Shown here in pieces: positions 58,746 to 64,000 of a DNA stretch of 64,000 nucleotides. The notes beneath the pieces are model-generated. The model ran no database searches. It was not told the origin of the DNA and saw nothing but the letters and a program-made list of their open reading frames with translations. The DNA is from Okapia johnstoni (taxonomy: Eukaryota > Chordata > Mammalia > Artiodactyla > Giraffidae). The stretch lies in NCBI GenBank assembly GCA_024291935.2, contig CM044316.1, forward strand, positions 79,376,501 to 79,440,500, given 5' to 3'. Numbering within the stretch: the first letter of the stretch is position 1; every line of letters starts with the position of its first letter. Position numbers and translations under genes: made by a program.

Positions 58746-61370
58746 AAATATGAATATGACAGAGTTTATTTTTGATAACACTTGAAAAGTAAGGAGAAAC
58801 TTGAAGAATATCTGAATTTTGGTGATCGTGGTTTAGAAATCTGTTTGTACTAATTCCAGACTCAATTTTTATCTATCTCTATATTCAGTTGAATAAGAAA
58901 GGTCTTATAGTGCAGACGGTCATTTTAACACTTTAGGAAGAAAGGGCATTATTAGTCACTGACAGAGTTCCTTAAGGTTCAGAACAGCTGTCGGCTCTGG
59001 AAGGCTGGTTGGAATTAAAAGGTTGTGTAGTTTGTATAGTACATAATGGATGAGCAACTTTAGAATAGGAGGCATCAGACTCTGCATGGAAATCTGAATG
59101 AAACTGAAGAAAGGAGAATCAGAGACATGAGCTTCTTATTCTTTGGTGACCCTCTCAGCTAAATACGTTAGTCTGGGATACAGCTTTTGGCAGGCATGGG
59201 GTTACTAATGTGCTGTCCCCCTTGCAAACTGTCTGAAAGCAAAGAACGACTCTTTATGAATGGAGTAGCTTGATTTAGCAGATGCCTAAGGAATCCAGAC
59301 AAAAAAGGCTTGGAGACTAGGAAGTCAGCCATGGAAAATTTGCATTTTCCTTTTGATCGGTTCATTTCATGGCCTTCTATATCTGCTTTCTTCTTAGTTT
59401 TTAAAAATACTATGTTTAGAATTAGTTCTGTAACTGTTTTGATGAATTTAAGTAGCATATGAATTTTCTCCATTTTGAGAAGTTTCGAAGGAAAATATGT
59501 TGGTTTTTTTCCGCCTTGATGTTTTCGACAGTGTCATCAGTTTGAGTCTCTGTGAATATTTGGGGATGAGAGTGTTCATTCACAAACACGTTCTGACTCA
59601 TAGAGGACCAGTGTGTTTTCAAGTCTTTGCCTCTAACCAGTGTACACTTTATATGCCATTTAAATAAATATTTTTATCTTTAAATGTTTGTGCTATCTTT
59701 AAAGATAAATACACACACACATATATATGTATGTATATTACTTTTCTCTAGAAGAATGACAGTTATGTGGTTTTAACTATTTATTTTCACATTTCATTTA
59801 TTTTATTAAGTAAATGCAGTATCCTGAAGAACTGCATGTTTTATTTTACTTGATTCAAATGTCTACATACCAATATTTGGCCTGATTTCTTTTTTTTTCT
59901 TTTACTCAAGTGAAGTGAATATTTACCAGTTACAGAACTTTTGGTATTGTTCTCCTGTGTATGATTTTCAAAGCAAAGTGTGTTACATTTAAAAAGCATT
60001 TACTTTTGCCCTTAAAATGTACACTGTTCATCAGAAAATGTGAGTGTATGTGCAGTATCAGTATAGTCCTTCTCCACCTGTGAAAAACCAACTTCAACCA
60101 CCAGTGTCTACTGCTGGTTACTTAGTGGCATTATGTGCATTACAAAGCCTAACAGAGGGCTTTGAAGAGGGAGAGATGCATACTGTTCCATTAAATTTAC
60201 AGTTGCTTTTTAAACTTAAATTATCTATGCTTTTTGCAATCCTATATTGACTGTCTATTCCTATAGTCAGGATAAGTTGGGTTTGATTGATAAGTTGGGT
60301 TTTTGAAGGTTGAAAATTTTGATATGTCAGGATTCTTAGAGAGTTCATTTTGTGTTGTAGGGGTAAATCAACACATTTATTGTGTAGCTGCTGTACTTAC
60401 AGGTCTGTGTCATGTTTCAGGAAAGTACTGAGAAGGACACAGATCCGCGAGAGTTCTGTAGTCCTGTTGGGAAGTAAAAGTCTGGAACATGGAAAATGAT
60501 GATAAGCAAGCAATATGCAAGATTTAAAGTGAATTTCTAAGTTTAGCGAGGGTAGTAGTAGGAGTCGAGGAAGAGATAGAAGAAAGAGGGCTGGAGAATC
60601 CAAGGAGAGTTTTCTAGGGGAGAGGGGTATTTAACTAGTTTTTAAAAGCGAGTGCATTTTGATTTTTGAGATGATGGATAGAGGCCCTTCTACATGAGGA
60701 AAAACTTTGAAAGTTACAGTGAAGGTCATGTTCATTTATCACAGGGACACATGATGCATTTCTTTAAATATAAAGACATATTAAGTCACATTTGGAGTTG
60801 TGAATGGTCTTCTGATAGTGAATCTTCTCTGGCAGAGAGGAGGAGTGAATGATTTGGTTGGAGACGTGGTTCAGTGGAAGGGAGGAGGGAGGTGTGGGCA
60901 ACTCGCTGATATTTGGCTTTAAATCAAGGTTGTTGGGTACAGGCAACAAGGAGGAAAAGTGGATGGCGGTATTGGGGCAAATCGTGTAACATGGAGCAGA
61001 GATGGTGATTTCTTTTGTGCACATTCTATCTGTAAGGTATCTCTGCGACATTTATGTCATATTCAGTGGCAGTTATAAAGATTTGGAATTTTGAAGGAGA
61101 GATCCAGAGATTTTTAGGGAGTGGGTGTGAAATTGTAAGATAAAGGTCTCAGGAAGAACCCTGGGAATAGTCATAATTGAGAAGCAGAAAGAGGTTAAGA
61201 GGCCAGTGAAGAAGGTTGAATCAGGATGATGAATGAAGAGATGGAAGTTGCCACGTTATTGGTGGCCTTTACCTATGCTTGTCTTTTCATTCAATTAAGA
61301 CTTTAAAATTTTTCTTAAAAGTTTCTTTTCTTTCCATTTTTTACGGTGTTTTTCTATCTGTTTATTATAG

Positions 61371-61547
61371 TTAGAAGCTGTGGAGTTGGTGAATATAATT
61401 CCCCCAATCCCACCTATAAGTCCTAGATTTGGGGAAATCCAAAATATTTCTTTGGTGGTTACTCCAGACATTGCAAATGGAGAAATTGGCTTTATTAGCA
61501 ATCTTCCAATCATTTTGCATGAGCCAGAAGATTTTGCTGCTGAAGTG
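61371..61547 (+). CDS. ADGRV1: ADGRV1 coding exon 10 (linker into Calx-beta 5)
   Basis: This exon has 59 codons, residues 614-672, from a TTTATTATAG acceptor to a GTAAGT donor, phase 0-0. It reads LEAVELVNIIPPIPPISPR, then FGEIQNISLVVTPDIANGE, and ends HEPEDFAAEV. The proline-rich PPIPPISP run is a probable inter-domain linker, and NGEIGFISNLPIILHEPED opens the fifth Calx-beta module. An NIS sequon is present. The match to human ADGRV1 is clear. The intron before it (5.8 kb) contains an inverted pair of BovB fragments. Confidence 0.97.
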
Positions 61548-63638
61548 GTAAGTAGACTTTTTCTTATTGATGGGGCCTAATAAGTTTGAGATAAAGACAC
61601 TTTTTTCAGGGGAGAGGTCAGGTTAGTATAGAGATCTTGAAAAGCTTCACCATTTACAGCAAGCCTTCAGTTTGTAATTTGACATAAAGTAATTGATGAA
61701 TGTGTGATTTTTTTCATCTTTTTGCATATTCGATAGAATAAAATTAGAATTAATTGCTTACAGGAAAAGTAGGATAGTATGATGAGGCTGTTTTCAGCTA
61801 GTGCTTGTGACATTTGATAAAGTAATAGCCCAACACAATTTTTTTTTTTTTTTTTTTAATTAGCCAAGTCATATGTACCACAAGAATCCTTGACTTTTTC
61901 CATTTCCAAGCACTCCTCATGCTTGCCTTGGACAGGATTGGGTGGCATCCTATGTTTGGTGGTGGAGGTGGTGGTGATAAAGTCGTGGATACCAAATCTT
62001 AGGAATTATATATATATATAATTTATATGAATATTTCTGGATACACACACACTGAAGCATGTTCACGTATATGGCACCTCTCCCTGCCTGCCACGTGGTT
62101 GAATTTTCCTGCCATCTATCTAGAGACCACTCTCACGTTCCCTGAGCCACAGTCTGTCCCTAAAACCCTCTCAAGTTCTCTCACACTTAGATTTGATTTA
62201 AACTGGTTTGTGGTTCAGGTTAGGAATGTGGAGAGTTGTTTTTGTTATCAAAGCCTCATGTCAAAATATGGTGACCACAACTGCTTGTGTTTGTATATTT
62301 GACTCTGTGAATTGGCAGAGAAGCTCAATTTTTCAAGGTGGTTTTGATTTTGTATATTTTTCATAATACACTGTTTTCTTCTAAAACCTCAAAAGCATTC
62401 AGTTTGTTCTGAAAGAATGGTTTGTTCTTACTCATCTATCTTACAAAGCTGTACATGTACCATTCCATATTTTTTCCTGGAGGGAAATGAGCTTCTAGGG
62501 AAAGTTTTGGGTTCCCTGAACCTGTCTTCTCCTCCTGGGATACAGCAGAAAAAGTGAGAATTTCCCTTTGTTCTCTTTGTCCCATTTACAGCCTGGCCAC
62601 GCCCACTCCCTTGGGGTGAATCAAGGGCTCAGCCTTCTTTTGCTTCCTTTTTTTTTTTTAAATCTTTTCTAAGAATCTCACTTTCTTGTTAGTCTCCAGC
62701 CTTGACCGTTGCTAGCCAAATTAGGAGAATGGTTAGTGAGGAAAATATCTTCCATGTTTTTCCAGATGGCCTATGTTAAAGGGCAAAGCACAGAGGATAC
62801 CTTTTTTAGGCATTTAAAAAGAATTGCATATCTACTGTTAAATATTTGTTCATATTCTTTGCTTGGGAAAAACTTCATTATGATCTTCAGTGATCCTTTT
62901 CTTAGACATTTTGAAAGTGTGCTGGACTCAGATGACACTACCAAATACAATTTGTTTCAGAATTATTATAATAGGTTCCATTTATTTAGTTCATGCTATG
63001 GGGAGACTCTTTACTCTTCAGTACGAACTTGCAAAATAGGGAACCAGTAGCTTCATTTCACATGTGGAAATTGAGGTCAGAAAGGTTAAGTAACTTGCCC
63101 ATGGAAACTCAGAGCCATGATTTGAGTATCAGCATTTGTTTGGTTAGAAGCATTTCTTATTCTTATTTGTATTATTATTTTCTTATTTTGCCCTCTATCA
63201 CTTTAGGATGCATTTAACCTAACTGTGTACTTGCCAGATTTATCCGCAAAAGCTTGGTTTTCAGTTTGTATTGTGATATTAATTCTTTTTTCAGAGACCC
63301 TCTGATGGAGATTTACTCTTTGGCTAAATTGTTCTATGTTTTTCACGGTTCTTTGGCTCTTAAAATGAAGTCTTTTTGTTAAGACAAATCTTAGGATAGG
63401 AATATCGTTGGGAGGGGGAAATTTAGTAGATAAATTTGATTAGCAAAAACTAATATAAAGTAGTTCAGTCTTATAATTGTCATGCTTAGAAAGAAGCTTG
63501 TTCACTTGTGCTTGTAATAGCATTTTAATTGTTCACTTCTCTATGCAGAGTGCCTAAACATTCATTTAACGTGTCTGTACTAACTGGAAAGCTTAGGTAG
63601 TTTGTGAGCATGCATTTCTGTTTTCTTCTCTTTATAAG
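61548..63638 (+). other. ADGRV1: ADGRV1 intron 10
   Basis: A 2.1-kb intron with a poly-T run at about 61840-61858, a short TA run near 62009 and a MIR-like trace near 63045-63130. Nothing else is recognised. Confidence 0.9.
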
Positions 63639-63862
63639 GTATGCATTCCCTTACATCGGGATGGAACTGATGGCCAGGCTACTGTCTACTGGAGTTTGAA
63701 GGCCTCCGGCTTTAATTCAGAAGCAGTGACCCTGGACGATGTAGGACCGTTTAACGGCTCTGTTGTGTTTTTATCTGGGCAGAGTGACACAACGATTAAC
63801 ATTACCATCAAAGCGGACGACATACCGGAAATGAATGAGACAGTAACACTTTCTCTAGACAG
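63639..63862 (+). CDS. ADGRV1: ADGRV1 coding exon 11 (Calx-beta 5); gene continues past the window
   Basis: The acceptor TTTATAAG precedes 74 codons and two bases (residues 673 to split codon 747), ending at a GTAATA donor. It begins VCIPLHRDGTDGQATVYW and holds the fifth Calx-beta acidic motif, ADDIPEMNETVTLSLD at about 731-746. Sequons include NGS, NIT and NET. The phase-2 end (AG plus the next exon) implies Arg followed by more coding sequence, none of which lies in the last 138 bases. About 5,500 residues, including the remaining Calx-beta repeats, EPTP/EAR repeats, GAIN domain and seven-helix domain, must lie to the right. Confidence 0.97.
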
Positions 63863-64000
63863 GTAATAATGAATTTAGGTAGCACTTAGTGACATGTATG
63901 TGTTCATGTTCTCTGAAATAATTTTATTTCTTTTCTTCATGTAAAGTATGGAGAATAATTCTTTTTCCACATAAAGTAAAAAGAAAAAACTAAGTAGATA
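63863..64000 (+). other. ADGRV1: ADGRV1 intron 11 (start only)
   Basis: The GTAATA donor after exon 11 opens an intron that leaves the window. No further exon is visible. Confidence 0.9.

Larger units (their letters stand above)
55571..61370 (+). other. ADGRV1: ADGRV1 intron 9
   Basis: A 5.8-kb intron. It holds a 48-bp tandem duplication (55757-55851), a tRNA-type SINE (56240-56358), a worn antisense BovB piece (56765-57015) and a head-to-head BovB pair (57564-58745). The stretch 58746-61370 shows no clear repeat, apart from a short CA/TA run near 59710, and no exon. Confidence 0.9.

Noticed and set aside
1..64000. CRISPR arrays, operons or mobile-element cargo systems
   Set aside because: No regularly spaced repeat array and no prokaryote-like gene packing; the repeats are dispersed retrotransposons in a mammalian genome.

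Overview
This window is nuclear DNA from a ruminant, most likely a bovid (cattle, bison, buffalo, sheep or goat; the species cannot be fixed from the sequence alone). The evidence is the very dense load of BovB (RTE-type) LINE fragments and of Bov-tA/Bov-A SINEs, both typical of ruminants, and split genes with GT-AG introns.

The only protein-coding gene I can support is the 5' part of ADGRV1 (also GPR98, VLGR1, MASS1), on the + strand. It encodes a giant adhesion G-protein-coupled receptor of hair-cell ankle links and the photoreceptor periciliary membrane; in humans its loss causes Usher syndrome type 2C. I can place 11 coding exons, from a start codon in a CpG island at 15420 to the donor of exon 11 at 63862. 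They stay in one frame, have no internal stop, and encode about 746 residues, roughly the first eighth of a protein of about 6,300. The order is signal peptide, Calx-beta domains 1-4, a Calx-beta-like stretch, then Calx-beta domain 5. The rest of the gene lies beyond the right edge.

Layout: 1 to about 14.98 kb is intergenic and upstream, repeat-rich, with a truncated 5S rRNA pseudogene and a rearranged BovB copy. 14.99-15.71 kb is a CpG island with the promoter, 5' UTR and exon 1. 15.44-41.97 kb is intron 1, including a BovB copy nested in an L1. 41.97-63.86 kb holds exons 2-11, separated by introns with SINEs, BovB pieces, MIR and older repeats. 63.86-64.0 kb is the start of intron 11.

I found no CRISPR array, operon, functional tRNA or rRNA gene, and no undescribed molecular system. 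The most informative unexplained structures are retrotransposition scars: a BovB copy with a twin-priming-type inversion and a clear target duplication, a 24-bp palindrome made of host L1 sequence at a BovB 5' junction, a head-to-head BovB pair in intron 9, and a target-flanked 5S pseudogene. Comparisons with human ADGRV1 and with repeat consensus sequences are from memory and were not computed.
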